NCBI GenBank assembly: GCA_003538495.1
Contig: DPSD01000716.1
Coordinates: 1-25,261 of the forward strand
Source: Accumulibacter sp.
Lineage (GTDB): Bacteria; Pseudomonadota; Gammaproteobacteria; Burkholderiales; Rhodocyclaceae
Direction: 5' to 3'
Length of the DNA: 25,261 nucleotides
Of this stretch, positions 1 to 8,353 are shown piece by piece. The notes beneath the pieces were generated by a model. The model was given only the letters and a program-made list of their open reading frames with translations. It did no database searches and was not told where the DNA came from. A program made the translations under genes and the position numbers. The first letter of the stretch is position 1; every line of letters starts with the position of its first letter.

Positions 1-1488
1 CTCACCCGCATTGCCAAGCAGGTCGATATGCGCTTCGAACTCGAGGGGCCCAACCTCGCGGTCATGCCCGACACGCCTTACCTCAAGAACTACAAGGTCG
101 ACTACGTGAATATTGCCCGCGATGTGACGGGTACGATCTCGACCAATACGCAGATTTCGACCAGTGCCCTGGCAACCGGCAGTGGTGGGGCGATCGGCAC
201 CGGCAATACCTCGCGCATCCAGATCGATAACAGGTCCCGGAATCGTTTCTGGGAGTCGCTCGAGAAGAACCTCAAGGAACTGCTGTACGAAACCGACAAG
301 ATCTTTCCCGAAGGCTCCACCGAAACGGTGACCGAGCAAACTGCGTCGCAGAGTACCACCGGCACCGGCGCCCCAGGTGGACAGGCCGCAGGAGCGGCGG
401 CGCGGGTGACCCAACTGGCGCAGACGCTGGCCGGCAGTCCGAATCCGGCCACCTTGCAGAACACCGGCGCGACGGTAGTGAAGCGGATGACCTTCCGCGA
501 AGCGGCGTCAGTGATTGCCAACCCGGAAGCCGGCGTGATCAACGTCCGGGCCACCGCCAGACAGCACGAAAAAGTCCAGGAGTTTCTTGATCGGGTCATG
601 AGCAGCGCCCGGCGGCAGGTGCTGATCGAGGCGACGATCATCGAAGTCGCGCTGAGCGATGGCTACCAGCAAGGCATCGAGTGGAGTCGTCTGACCAGCG
701 GCAGCGAGTACAGCATCACCAAGCCGGCGCTGACCACCAACGTTCCGAGCGCGGTGACGCCGTACATCATCAAGTATCGCGACCTCAACCCGCTGAATCT
801 GCTGGCAACTGTCGATCTGTTGCGCGCCTTCGGCACCGTCAAGGTGCTCTCCAGTCCGAAACTGTCGGTGCTCAACAACCAGACGGCGACGCTCAAGGTT
901 TCGGAGGATTTCGTCTACTTCAATGTCAAGCAGGAAGTCGTCCCCGGCAACACCAATACCAACGCCACGGTGACCACGACGACCACGCCGCAGTCGGTTT
1001 CGATCGGCTTCTTCATGAGTCTGACGCCGCAGATCAGCGACAACGGCGAGGTTACCCTGAACGTTCGCCCGTCGATTTCCAGTATCGCCGAGCTGAAGCA
1101 GGATCCCAATCCGAGCCTTGCCGCAAACAACATCAAGAACCTCGTGCCGCAGATTCGGATGCGCGAGATCGAGTCCATGCTGCGTGTTCAAAGCGGCGAC
1201 ATCGCGGTGCTCGGCGGTTTGATGGAAGACCGCCTAGACAACCGGACCGGGCGCCTGCCGGGCCTGGGGGACATCCCCTTCTTCGGCGAAGTTTTCAACA
1301 ATCGCGCCAACTCGTCGGCGAAGTCGGAACTGGTCGTGCTGATCCGTCCGACGGTGATCCGGGACGCGTCCATCGACGGTGATTTCAGCAGCTTCAAGGA
1401 GACTTTGCCCGGCAAGGATTTCTTCAAGAGCGAGCAGGTCTATCGACCGTTTTCGCTTCCCGACCGGAATCCGGAGAGGCTGCAGTGA
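1..1488 (+). CDS. mshL: MSHA-type pilus secretin, MshL-like (5' end outside window)
   Basis: This is the outer-membrane secretin through which a type IV (MSHA-class) pilus would leave the cell. The frame is open from base 1, so the start lies upstream; 495 codons are visible. The C-terminal secretin domain is clear: a beta-domain stretch beginning around RRQVLIEATIIEVAL, then SSPKLSVLNNQTATLKV, and the classic end GDIAVLGGLMEDR with LPGLGDIPFFGEVF and LVVLIRPTVI. An N-domain-like stretch (NVRATARQHEKVQEFLDRV) precedes it. A Ser/Thr/Gly/Ala-rich insert lies at about visible residues 105-155. Its TGA overlaps the next gene's GTG in GTGA, which indicates translational coupling. The family is certain. 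MshL rather than PilQ or GspD is inferred from the neighbours. Confidence 0.93.
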   Translation, partial: LTRIAKQVDMRFELEGPNLAVMPDTPYLKNYKVDYVNIARDVTGTISTNTQISTSALATGSGGAIGTGNTSRIQIDNRSRNRFWESLEKNLKELLYETDKIFPEGSTETVTEQTASQSTTGTGAPGGQAAGAAARVTQLAQTLAGSPNPATLQNTGATVVKRMTFREAASVIANPEAGVINVRATARQHEKVQEFLDRVMSSARRQVLIEATIIEVALSDGYQQGIEWSRLTSGSEYSITKPALTTNVPSAVTPYIIKYRDLNPLNLLATVDLLRAFGTVKVLSSPKLSVLNNQTATLKVSEDFVYFNVKQEVVPGNTNTNATVTTTTTPQSVSIGFFMSLTPQISDNGEVTLNVRPSISSIAELKQDPNPSLAANNIKNLVPQIRMREIESMLRVQSGDIAVLGGLMEDRLDNRTGRLPGLGDIPFFGEVFNNRANSSAKSELVVLIRPTVIRDASIDGDFSSFKETLPGKDFFKSEQVYRPFSLPDRNPERLQ

Positions 1489-2726
1489 GTCTGCTGATGG
1501 ACGCTCTGCGGCGTGCCGAGGAAGCCAAGCGCCTGGCCAGTGCCGGCGCTCGACCGGCAACGGCCGCTTCGCCAGGCGAGTTGCGCCTTGACCCGCTGGA
1601 AAGCCCGCCGCCTGCGGCTGGTCAGACGCTCCCGTCGCTGGCCGAGGAACTCGCTGGAGTCGATGCGGACCTGGCTGCTGCGGCCACCAGCGCGCCGCCG
1701 AGAAGGCGCACGCCATCGCCGGAAGCGCAGCCGACCGACGCCGATCCTCGTCAGTCTGCCGAACGCAACGCGGCGCGAAACATCTTTGCCGTCAAGCAGC
1801 TGCCACGCTCTCGTACGTCCCTATGGCTGTTCCTGGGATTGGTCGGCGTGGCGGCAGCAGGGATCAGCGGCTATTTCTGGTGGCAGCTGCAGTCCATCAG
1901 TGGCGCGGTCCTGATGGCGCCGACGACGACCGGGCGGCCACCGGGGCCGCCGGTGCTGCCGGCCAGCGCGACCCCGGCAGCGATCACGCCGACCGCAGAA
2001 GCAGTCGTCGCGCCCCCCGCGATGCCGGCCGAGCCACCGTCCTTGCCGCCGCCAGGCAGGACGGCAGAGTCGTCGTCGCGCGCCCCGCGCGTGAGCAGCG
2101 AGGCCGCTCGCCCACGCACCGCCGAGCCGGAGGTTTTTCAGCGCAGCAACCGCCGGCAGCAACAGGTGCAGGCGCTCGACCGGGCCTACCAGGCCTGGCA
2201 GGCGGACCGGCTGGACGACGCCCTGCGTGGCTACGAGCAGGTGCTGCGCGGCGATCCGCGGAATGCCGACGCGCTGCTCGGGGTGGCAGCGATCGCTGCT
2301 CGTCAGGGGCAAAGCGAGCGGGCGCAGGCTTTCTATCTGCAAGTACTCGAATCCGACCCGACCGACGTCACCGCCCAGGCGGCACTGATCAACCTGCGTG
2401 GAGCGAGCGACGCGGGGCAGTCGGAGAGCCGCCTGAAGACCTTGCTGGCCAGCCAGCCCGAGTCGCCCGCGCTCTATTTTGCGCTCGGCAACCAGTATGT
2501 CCGGCAGGCACGCTGGAGTGACGCGCAGCAAGCCTATTTTCAGGCCTACGCTCTGGAGCCGGGCAACGCCGACTATATTTACAACGTCGCGGTCAGCCTC
2601 GACCATCTTCGCCAGAAGAAGCTGGCCGCACAGTACTACCGGATGGCCTTGAGCGCCGCGGCCACCTGGCCCAGTGCCTTCAACCACGATGCGGCAGCAA
2701 AACGCATCCTTGAACTGCAACCCTGA
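1485..2726 (+). CDS. TPR-containing inner-membrane pilus protein, MshN-like
   Basis: A 413-residue protein starting at a GTG that overlaps the secretin stop. The N-terminus (SLLMDALRRAEEAKR) resembles the cytoplasmic start of GspB/ExeB- and MshN-type proteins. A single membrane helix lies at about residues 113-131, followed by a Pro/Ala-rich linker (about 140-205) and tetratricopeptide repeats from about 225 to the end (for example ALRGYEQVLRGDPRNADALL and AYFQAYALEPGNADYIYNVA). The repeats would therefore be periplasmic. Its place between secretin and ATPase matches MshN in MSHA loci; TPR proteins at this position generally help secretin assembly or stability. That function is inferred from context, not from a catalytic motif. 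The MshM-type ATPase often found just before mshN is absent here. Confidence 0.82.
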   Translation: MSLLMDALRRAEEAKRLASAGARPATAASPGELRLDPLESPPPAAGQTLPSLAEELAGVDADLAAAATSAPPRRRTPSPEAQPTDADPRQSAERNAARNIFAVKQLPRSRTSLWLFLGLVGVAAAGISGYFWWQLQSISGAVLMAPTTTGRPPGPPVLPASATPAAITPTAEAVVAPPAMPAEPPSLPPPGRTAESSSRAPRVSSEAARPRTAEPEVFQRSNRRQQQVQALDRAYQAWQADRLDDALRGYEQVLRGDPRNADALLGVAAIAARQGQSERAQAFYLQVLESDPTDVTAQAALINLRGASDAGQSESRLKTLLASQPESPALYFALGNQYVRQARWSDAQQAYFQAYALEPGNADYIYNVAVSLDHLRQKKLAAQYYRMALSAAATWPSAFNHDAAAKRILELQP

Positions 2727-2777
2727 TTCCGGCGACGGGCAGCGACCGCCGCAGCTGACTTGCCGGCCAATCCGACG

Positions 2778-4490
2778 ATGAACGCGCCAGTCGCCCATAC
2801 CCATTCGCGGCCCCTTGGTCAGATCCTGATCGGCAAGGGCATCCTCAGCGAAGATCAGCTGCGGATCGCCCTGCTCGAGCAGATGAAGGCCAATCGCCCG
2901 ATCGGCAAGCTGCTGGTCCTGCTGGGTTTCGTCTCCGAGGCGACCTTGCGCGACGCGCTGTCCGAAAGCCTGGGCAAACAGAGCGTCGACCTGTCGAAGG
3001 CGATCATCGACCCAGCATCGCTGAAATACGTCCCACGCGATCTCGCCAAGCGCCACCACCTGCTGCCGCTCGACTACGACGCCGAGAACCGGCGCTTGAC
3101 GGTGGCCATCGCCGACATCAACGATATCGTTGCGCTGGACCGGATCCGCGATCTCGCCGGCGACGAGATCGAGATCGACACCCTGCTCGCCGGCGAGACC
3201 GAGATCGATCGCGCCATCGACCAGTACTACGGCCATGAACTGTCGATCGACGGCATCCTGCACGAAATCGAAACCGGCGAGATCGACTTTCGTGGCCTGC
3301 AATCGTCGGCCGACGAGTACAGCCAGCCGGTGGTCCGTCTGATCGACTCGGTGCTGACCGATGCGGTCAAGCGCGATTCGTCCGACATCCACTTCGAGCC
3401 GGAAGCGAGCTTTCTACGCATCCGCTACCGCATCGACGGCATGCTGCGGCAGATTCGCTCGCTGCACAAGACCTACTGGCCGGCGATGGCGGTGCGGATC
3501 AAGGTGCTTTCGGGGATGAACATCGCCGAGACCCGCGCCCCCCAGGACGGCCGGATCTCGCTCAACATGCGTGGCCGGCAGATCGATTTCCGGGTTTCGG
3601 CGCAACCGACGATTCACGGGGAGAACATCGTTCTGCGCATCCTCGACCGGCAGAAGGGGATCGTTCCGCTGGAAGGGCTGGGGCTCGCCGAAAAGCAGCT
3701 TGACCAGCTCAAGCTGATGATCGCCCGTCCGGAAGGCATTGTCTTCGTCACCGGGCCGACCGGCAGCGGCAAGACGACAACGCTCTACTCGGTGCTCAAC
3801 CACATCAACTCCGAGAGCGTAAACATCATGACGCTCGAAGACCCGGTCGAATACCCGATGACCCTGGTTCGGCAGACCTCGGCTGCGGAGTCGGTGAAAC
3901 TCGATTTCGCCAACGGTATCCGCTCGATGATGCGCCAGGATCCGGACATCATTCTGGTCGGCGAAGTGCGTGACGCGGACACCGCCGAGATGGCGCTGCG
4001 GGCGGCGATGACCGGCCACCAGGTGTATTCGACACTGCATACCAATTCGGCGATCGGCGCCATCCCGCGCCTGCTCGACATCGGCGTGCTGCCGGACATC
4101 ATGGCCGGCAACATCATCGGCATCATCGCGCAGCGCCTGGTGCGGCGGCTGTGCCTGCACTGCAAGATCCCCTACCAAGCCGAAGCGCACGAGGCGCGCC
4201 TGCTGGGCAACCTGATCGATGGTCCGCGGCCGGTCATCTACCGTCCTGGCGGCTGCGAGCGCTGCGAATTCCAGGGCTACCGAGGGCGCCTGGCGATCAT
4301 GGAGTTGCTGCGCATCAACGGCGACATGGACGAACTGATCGCCCGCCGCAGCACCGTTCGCGAAATGCGCACTCTGGCCAGCCGGCAAGGCTTTGCCACC
4401 CTGGCCGACGACGGGCTGCGGCGCGTTCTCGACGGTTCCACCGCGCTCGAGGAAGTTGGCCGGGTGGTGGACCTGACCGACCGGATGTAG
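2778..4490 (+). CDS. mshE: Pilus assembly ATPase, MshE/PilB/GspE family
   Basis: The cytoplasmic hexameric ATPase that powers pilus extension. I chose the ATG at 2778 (570 aa); an in-frame TTG at 2760 would add six residues, and neither has a strong Shine-Dalgarno. The N-terminus is an MshEN domain with two halves, RPLGQILIGKG (residues 11-21) and RPIGKLLVLLG (40-50), a fold known in some members to bind cyclic di-GMP. The core has Walker A GPTGSGKTTT (from residue 326), an Asp-rich middle, and Walker B IILVGEVRD with Glu396. A tetracysteine zinc site follows (C459, C462, C493, C496), which is typical of GspE/PilB. All catalytic motifs look intact. The platform gene starts 5 bp downstream. 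Confidence 0.95.
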   Translation: MNAPVAHTHSRPLGQILIGKGILSEDQLRIALLEQMKANRPIGKLLVLLGFVSEATLRDALSESLGKQSVDLSKAIIDPASLKYVPRDLAKRHHLLPLDYDAENRRLTVAIADINDIVALDRIRDLAGDEIEIDTLLAGETEIDRAIDQYYGHELSIDGILHEIETGEIDFRGLQSSADEYSQPVVRLIDSVLTDAVKRDSSDIHFEPEASFLRIRYRIDGMLRQIRSLHKTYWPAMAVRIKVLSGMNIAETRAPQDGRISLNMRGRQIDFRVSAQPTIHGENIVLRILDRQKGIVPLEGLGLAEKQLDQLKLMIARPEGIVFVTGPTGSGKTTTLYSVLNHINSESVNIMTLEDPVEYPMTLVRQTSAAESVKLDFANGIRSMMRQDPDIILVGEVRDADTAEMALRAAMTGHQVYSTLHTNSAIGAIPRLLDIGVLPDIMAGNIIGIIAQRLVRRLCLHCKIPYQAEAHEARLLGNLIDGPRPVIYRPGGCERCEFQGYRGRLAIMELLRINGDMDELIARRSTVREMRTLASRQGFATLADDGLRRVLDGSTALEEVGRVVDLTDRM

Positions 4491-4495
4491 GGCCG

Positions 4496-5701
4496 GTGCC
4501 GCTTTACACGTACAAGGCGGTCAACCCGGATGGCCGAATGGCTCTCGGCAAGATTGACGCGCTCAACCTGGTCGACCTCGAGATGCGCCTGCGGCGCATG
4601 GAGCTCGACCTGGTCAGCGGCGAACCGGTGAGCAACCGCAGCAGCCTGTTCGCCAGCGGCGGTGTTCCGCGCCGGGAGATGATCCATTTCTGCTTCCATC
4701 TGCAGCAACTGGTGCGTGCCGGCGTGCCGGTCATTGAAGGTTTGACCGACCTGCGCGACAGTCTCGAGCATCCCCGTTTTCGCGAGGTGGTCGCCAGCCT
4801 GGTTGAATCGATCGAGGGCGGCCAGACGCTGTCGCAGGCCATGGGCGGTCACCGCCGCGTTTTCAACGCCGTCTTCGTCAGCCTGATTCGTGCTGGCGAA
4901 GCAACCGGCCGGCTGCCGGAAGTCCTGCAGAGCCTGAACGAGTCGCTGAAGTGGGAAGACGAACTGGCTTCGCAAACCAAGAAGATGCTCGCTTACCCGG
5001 CATTCGTCGGCACGATCGTCCTCGCGGCAACCTTCTTCCTGATGATCTACATGGTTCCGCAGCTCAAGATGTTCGTCAAGAACATGGGGCAGGTGCTGCC
5101 GACGCAGACCCTGATCCTGTTCTTCATCTCGGACCTGATGGTAGCCTACTGGTATCTCTTTCTGCTGCTGCCGGCGCTGGCCGTCATCGGCGTGAAGCTG
5201 CTGCTGAACAGCAATCCACTGGCACGTTTCCGCTTCGACGGGATCAAGCTGCGACTGCCGATTCTCGGCAGCATCGTGCGGAAGATCGTTTTGTCGCGTT
5301 TTGCCAACACCTTCGCCCTGCTCTACGCTTCGGGAATACCGATTCTCGAATCGATCCGAACGACCCAGGACGTCGTCGGCAACCTGGTCATTCGCCGCGG
5401 TCTGGAGCGTGTCGAACAGCTGATCGGCGAGGGACAGAATGTCACGGCGGCGTTTCACAGTACCGGCTTTTTCCCACCGCTGGTGATCCGCATGCTGCGC
5501 GTAGGCGAAAATACCGGAGCGCTTGATGATGCATTGATCAATGTCAGCTACTTCTATAACCGCGACGTCAAGGAATCGGTGGAAAAAATGCAGCAGCTGA
5601 TCGAACCGATGCTCACCGTTGTGATGGGCGCTCTGCTCGGCTGGATCATGCTCTCGGTACTTGGGCCGGTGTACGACGTGATCAGCAAGATCAAGGCCTA
5701 G
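4496..5701 (+). CDS. mshG: Pilus inner-membrane platform protein, MshG/PilC/GspF family
   Basis: The polytopic platform on which the assembly ATPase works to insert or extract pilin subunits. The open frame runs further upstream, but the protein-like start is the GTG at 4496 (VPLYTYKAVNPDG), which gives 401 aa, the usual GspF length, and lies 5 bp after the ATPase stop. Two repeated GspF domains are visible. The first begins near HFCFHLQQLVRAGVPV and the second near LSRFANTFALLYASGIPI; each carries the conserved GE-[AN]-TG turn (RAGEATGRLPEVL and RVGENTGALDDAL). Membrane helices lie at about 171-192, 207-233 and 372-392. It is translationally linked to the ATPase before it and the PilM/PilN-like gene after it. 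Confidence 0.94.
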   Translation: MPLYTYKAVNPDGRMALGKIDALNLVDLEMRLRRMELDLVSGEPVSNRSSLFASGGVPRREMIHFCFHLQQLVRAGVPVIEGLTDLRDSLEHPRFREVVASLVESIEGGQTLSQAMGGHRRVFNAVFVSLIRAGEATGRLPEVLQSLNESLKWEDELASQTKKMLAYPAFVGTIVLAATFFLMIYMVPQLKMFVKNMGQVLPTQTLILFFISDLMVAYWYLFLLLPALAVIGVKLLLNSNPLARFRFDGIKLRLPILGSIVRKIVLSRFANTFALLYASGIPILESIRTTQDVVGNLVIRRGLERVEQLIGEGQNVTAAFHSTGFFPPLVIRMLRVGENTGALDDALINVSYFYNRDVKESVEKMQQLIEPMLTVVMGALLGWIMLSVLGPVYDVISKIKA

Positions 5702-5705
5702 GGCG

Positions 5706-7247
5706 ATGCACGCCCGCCGTCTCCTGTACCTTAGCGGCCATCAGTTGCTGGCCTTCCATTGGCAAGCCGGTGCGCTCACCGGGGAGGGATCGTTCGATGC
5801 CGGCGAAGCAGGGCAATTGCCGTTCGCCAGGTATCTCGCGCAGCACGCGAAGAGCCTGTTCTCGATCCTGGTCAACGTCTCGGAAGAAGGCTTCCACATC
5901 GAGACGATACCCTTCCTGCGCGGCGAGGATCGCAAGGCAATTATCGCGCGCAAGATCGGGCAACTCTTCTTCAGTGCCCGGCTGAGCACCTCCCTGTCGC
6001 TCGGGCACCAGAAATCACGGCGCAAGGATGAACGCATCATGCTCGCCGCGCTCACCAACCACCAGTTTTTTGCCCCCTGGCTGGAGACCATGGCCCGTGC
6101 CGAGGTGGCCCTGGTCGGCATCTACTCGTTGCCCTTGCTCGGGCCTTTGCTGCTGAGAAAGCTCGGCGTCCCTCAGGGTCCCTGCCTGCTGCTGAGTATT
6201 CAGGACCAGAGCGTCCGTCAGAGCTACCTGGAAAACGGGGAACTGCATTTCAGCCGTCTGACACCCCTGCACAACAGCAGCATCGGCGGGATCGCGCAGA
6301 CCTTTTCCAGCGAGGCGGCCAAGCTGCAACAGTATCTGGTCAGCCAGCGTCTGGTCGGTCGCCAGCAGCCAATCGTCGCCTACCTGCTGGCCCACGCCAG
6401 CGCCAGGAAAGCAATCGAGAACAGTTGTGTCGATCGCGACACCTTGTCGTTCACCATCCTCGATATCGAGGATGGCGCGCGCCGGTGCGGTCTCAAGGCG
6501 CTTCCCGAGAATACCCATTGCGAGCCGCTGTTCCTGCATCTGCTGGCCACGGATCCGCCACGTGCCCAGTTTGCCAACGATGAACTGCGCCACGATTACC
6601 ATCTCTGGCTGCTGCGCGCGGTCTTCCGTGGAAGCGCGGCGGTGGTACTGGCGGGCTGCCTGTTGCTGGCCGGCAAACTGCTCGTCGACGCCCGCAGGTT
6701 CAGCCAGGAAGTCGATCTCCTGGGCGCGGAAACGTCGCTGGCTCGCCAGCGCTACGCGGACATCGTCAAGACCTTCCCGCCGATCCCGACCACCAACGAG
6801 GCATTGCGTCGGGTCATCGACCGTTACCTCGATCTGGAACGGAGCGGCGCCACGCCTGACTCCCTGTACCGCGAAATCAGCCGCGCTCTCGAGGGCGTGC
6901 CAGCGGTCGAGATCGACGGCATCGAGTGGAAAGTGAGTGAGGACCCGTCGCCACAGCAGTCCGCGACGACGAGCGCTCCGGGCAGCAGGCCGCTGCCGGT
7001 CGGTAGCGAGACGGCTGTCGTGCGCGGCACCCTGCGGCTTGGCGCGGACAGCAACCCGCGGCAAGTGCTGGCCGTTTTCAACCGCCTGATCGACGCCCTG
7101 AAGAGGAACCCGAAACTGGAAGTCGAGGTGCAGCAGCAGCCCTTTGATATTCAGTCGGGCAAGTCGCTCAAGGGCGGCGATTCTCCTGCCGACGAGCGAC
7201 TGCCGCGGGCTTTCAAGGTGCAGATCCGCCGGGCCATCGAATCATGA
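5706..7247 (+). CDS. Composite PilM/PilN-like (MshI/GspL-like) pilus biogenesis protein
   Basis: A 513-residue protein starting 4 bp after the platform gene. The cytoplasmic N-terminal ~300 residues look like a divergent PilM/GspL actin-like domain (for example VSEEGFHIETIPFLRGEDR near residue 58), and LLLSIQDQSVRQSYLENGEL resembles the PilM strand-turn-strand region. I see no canonical phosphate-binding loops. One membrane helix lies at about 309-328, then a periplasmic part of about 185 residues with a coiled segment (FSQEVDLLGAETSLARQRYA) resembling PilN or the GspL C-terminus. It would link the cytoplasmic ring to the periplasmic alignment complex. The TGA overlaps the next ATG (ATGA). 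The role is well supported by position and topology; the fold assignment is by resemblance only. Confidence 0.72.
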   Translation: MHARRLLYLSGHQLLAFHWQAGALTGEGSFDAGEAGQLPFARYLAQHAKSLFSILVNVSEEGFHIETIPFLRGEDRKAIIARKIGQLFFSARLSTSLSLGHQKSRRKDERIMLAALTNHQFFAPWLETMARAEVALVGIYSLPLLGPLLLRKLGVPQGPCLLLSIQDQSVRQSYLENGELHFSRLTPLHNSSIGGIAQTFSSEAAKLQQYLVSQRLVGRQQPIVAYLLAHASARKAIENSCVDRDTLSFTILDIEDGARRCGLKALPENTHCEPLFLHLLATDPPRAQFANDELRHDYHLWLLRAVFRGSAAVVLAGCLLLAGKLLVDARRFSQEVDLLGAETSLARQRYADIVKTFPPIPTTNEALRRVIDRYLDLERSGATPDSLYREISRALEGVPAVEIDGIEWKVSEDPSPQQSATTSAPGSRPLPVGSETAVVRGTLRLGADSNPRQVLAVFNRLIDALKRNPKLEVEVQQQPFDIQSGKSLKGGDSPADERLPRAFKVQIRRAIES

Positions 7248-7843
7248 AACTCGGGCGCGCCGATTGGCGCAAGCTGCAGCCCGGCATTCTCCTGGTGGTG
7301 CTGGCGGTCGCCGTCGGGCTCGCTGCGGTGTATTTCGCAAACCAGGCCAAAGCGGATGCGCAAAAGGCCAGGCTGCTCGTCCGGGCACAGCTTCAGGAGG
7401 CCGATGGAAAGCTGAAGCAGGTCCGCCAGGAGGAGACCGAGGTCAAGCAGAAGTCGATTGTCTTCAACAAGCTGGCGGAGCGTGGCATCATTGGCGACGA
7501 GCAGCGTCTGGACTGGGTGGAACTGCTCAAGGAGATTCGCGACAAGCACCGCCTAATCGATCTGCAGTACGAGATCTCGCCACAGCGCATGCTCGACAAG
7601 CCGGGAGACGACTTCAGCTTCTTCGTCAGCGCCATGAAGATCCAGCTGAAACTGCTGCATGAAGAAGACCTGTTGCGCCTGATCGACGACCTGCGCCGTC
7701 AGGCCAAGGCACTGGTCCGAGTCAGGAGCTGCCAGGTCGAACGGCTACCGGCCACTGGCGATGACCGCAGTGGCGGCCGGGCACACTTGCTCGCCGATTG
7801 CGAAATCGACTGGCTGACACTGCGCGATGTGCGCAAGAAATAG
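7244..7843 (+). CDS. PilO/MshJ-like inner-membrane alignment protein
   Basis: A 199-residue bitopic protein whose ATG overlaps the previous stop in ATGA. It has a short basic cytoplasmic tail, one membrane helix at about residues 14-33, a coiled coil at about 36-75 rich in K, E, Q and A, and a compact C-terminal domain. This is the layout of PilO, GspM and MshJ, which pair with PilN/GspL-type partners through the periplasmic coiled coil. No catalytic motif is expected or seen. The partner is most likely the gene directly upstream. MshJ is the position-based name; sequence identity to it could not be tested here. Confidence 0.68.
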   Translation: MKLGRADWRKLQPGILLVVLAVAVGLAAVYFANQAKADAQKARLLVRAQLQEADGKLKQVRQEETEVKQKSIVFNKLAERGIIGDEQRLDWVELLKEIRDKHRLIDLQYEISPQRMLDKPGDDFSFFVSAMKIQLKLLHEEDLLRLIDDLRRQAKALVRVRSCQVERLPATGDDRSGGRAHLLADCEIDWLTLRDVRKK

Positions 7844-7880
7844 GCCGCAGCACGACAGCAGGAAGGGGTAGAGGAAACCA

Positions 7881-8351
7881 ATGACCCGGGTCTCGCCACC
7901 AGCTGACATGCGGCTTGCCTTGGCGCTGGGCAGCTGGCTCCTGCTACTGGTGAACTGCCCGACAGCCGTCGCCGCAGACGAAGCTGTCGGCCGGCTGTTC
8001 TTTACCCCGGAGCGCCGTCAGCAGCTTGACCGCCAGCGCGAACTGAATATTCTCGACAAGCAGCCGCTTCCGGCGGACCCGACGCTGACCATCGACGGCG
8101 TCGTCGTTCGCAGCAGCGGCAAGCGTACGGCGTGGGTGAACGGCAGTCCGCAGAACGAAAATGAGCAGTGGAATGGCTTGACGGTCAGCCCGCGTCACGG
8201 CGACCCCGGCAAGGTGCTGGTCGAGTCCAGCGATTCTCCACCGGCAAGAGCGCGTGTCGGACAGTCCGTCAACCGCAACACCGGCGAAGCGATCGACCTG
8301 CTCGACGGTGGTCAGCTGCGGGTCCATTCGCGGCCAGCGGGGTCGAAGTAG
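7881..8351 (+). CDS. Small exported pilus-locus protein, MshK/PilP-like
   Basis: A 156-residue protein with a good Shine-Dalgarno (GAGGA at 7871-7875, 5 bp from ATG). A second ATG at codon 10 would also give a proper signal peptide. A hydrophobic signal at about residues 10-32 ends near TAVAADEA, so it is probably exported. The mature part opens with GRLFFTPERRQQLDRQRE and continues with a beta-type motif (LTIDGVVVRSSGKRTAWVNG) like the periplasmic domain of GspC, PilP or MshK, where such domains contact the secretin. The C-terminal third is basic and polar. It sits 37 bp after the PilO-like gene and 2 bp before the pilin-like gene. Functional naming comes from context and the short beta motif. 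Confidence 0.6.
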   Translation: MTRVSPPADMRLALALGSWLLLLVNCPTAVAADEAVGRLFFTPERRQQLDRQRELNILDKQPLPADPTLTIDGVVVRSSGKRTAWVNGSPQNENEQWNGLTVSPRHGDPGKVLVESSDSPPARARVGQSVNRNTGEAIDLLDGGQLRVHSRPAGSK

Positions 8352-8353
8352 GA

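Noticed and set aside
1821..3392. Long minus-strand open frame (about 523 codons) opposite the TPR and ATPase genes
   Set aside because: It lies antisense to two clearly real genes, has no recognisable domain, and its amino-acid mix is typical of GC-rich shadow frames.
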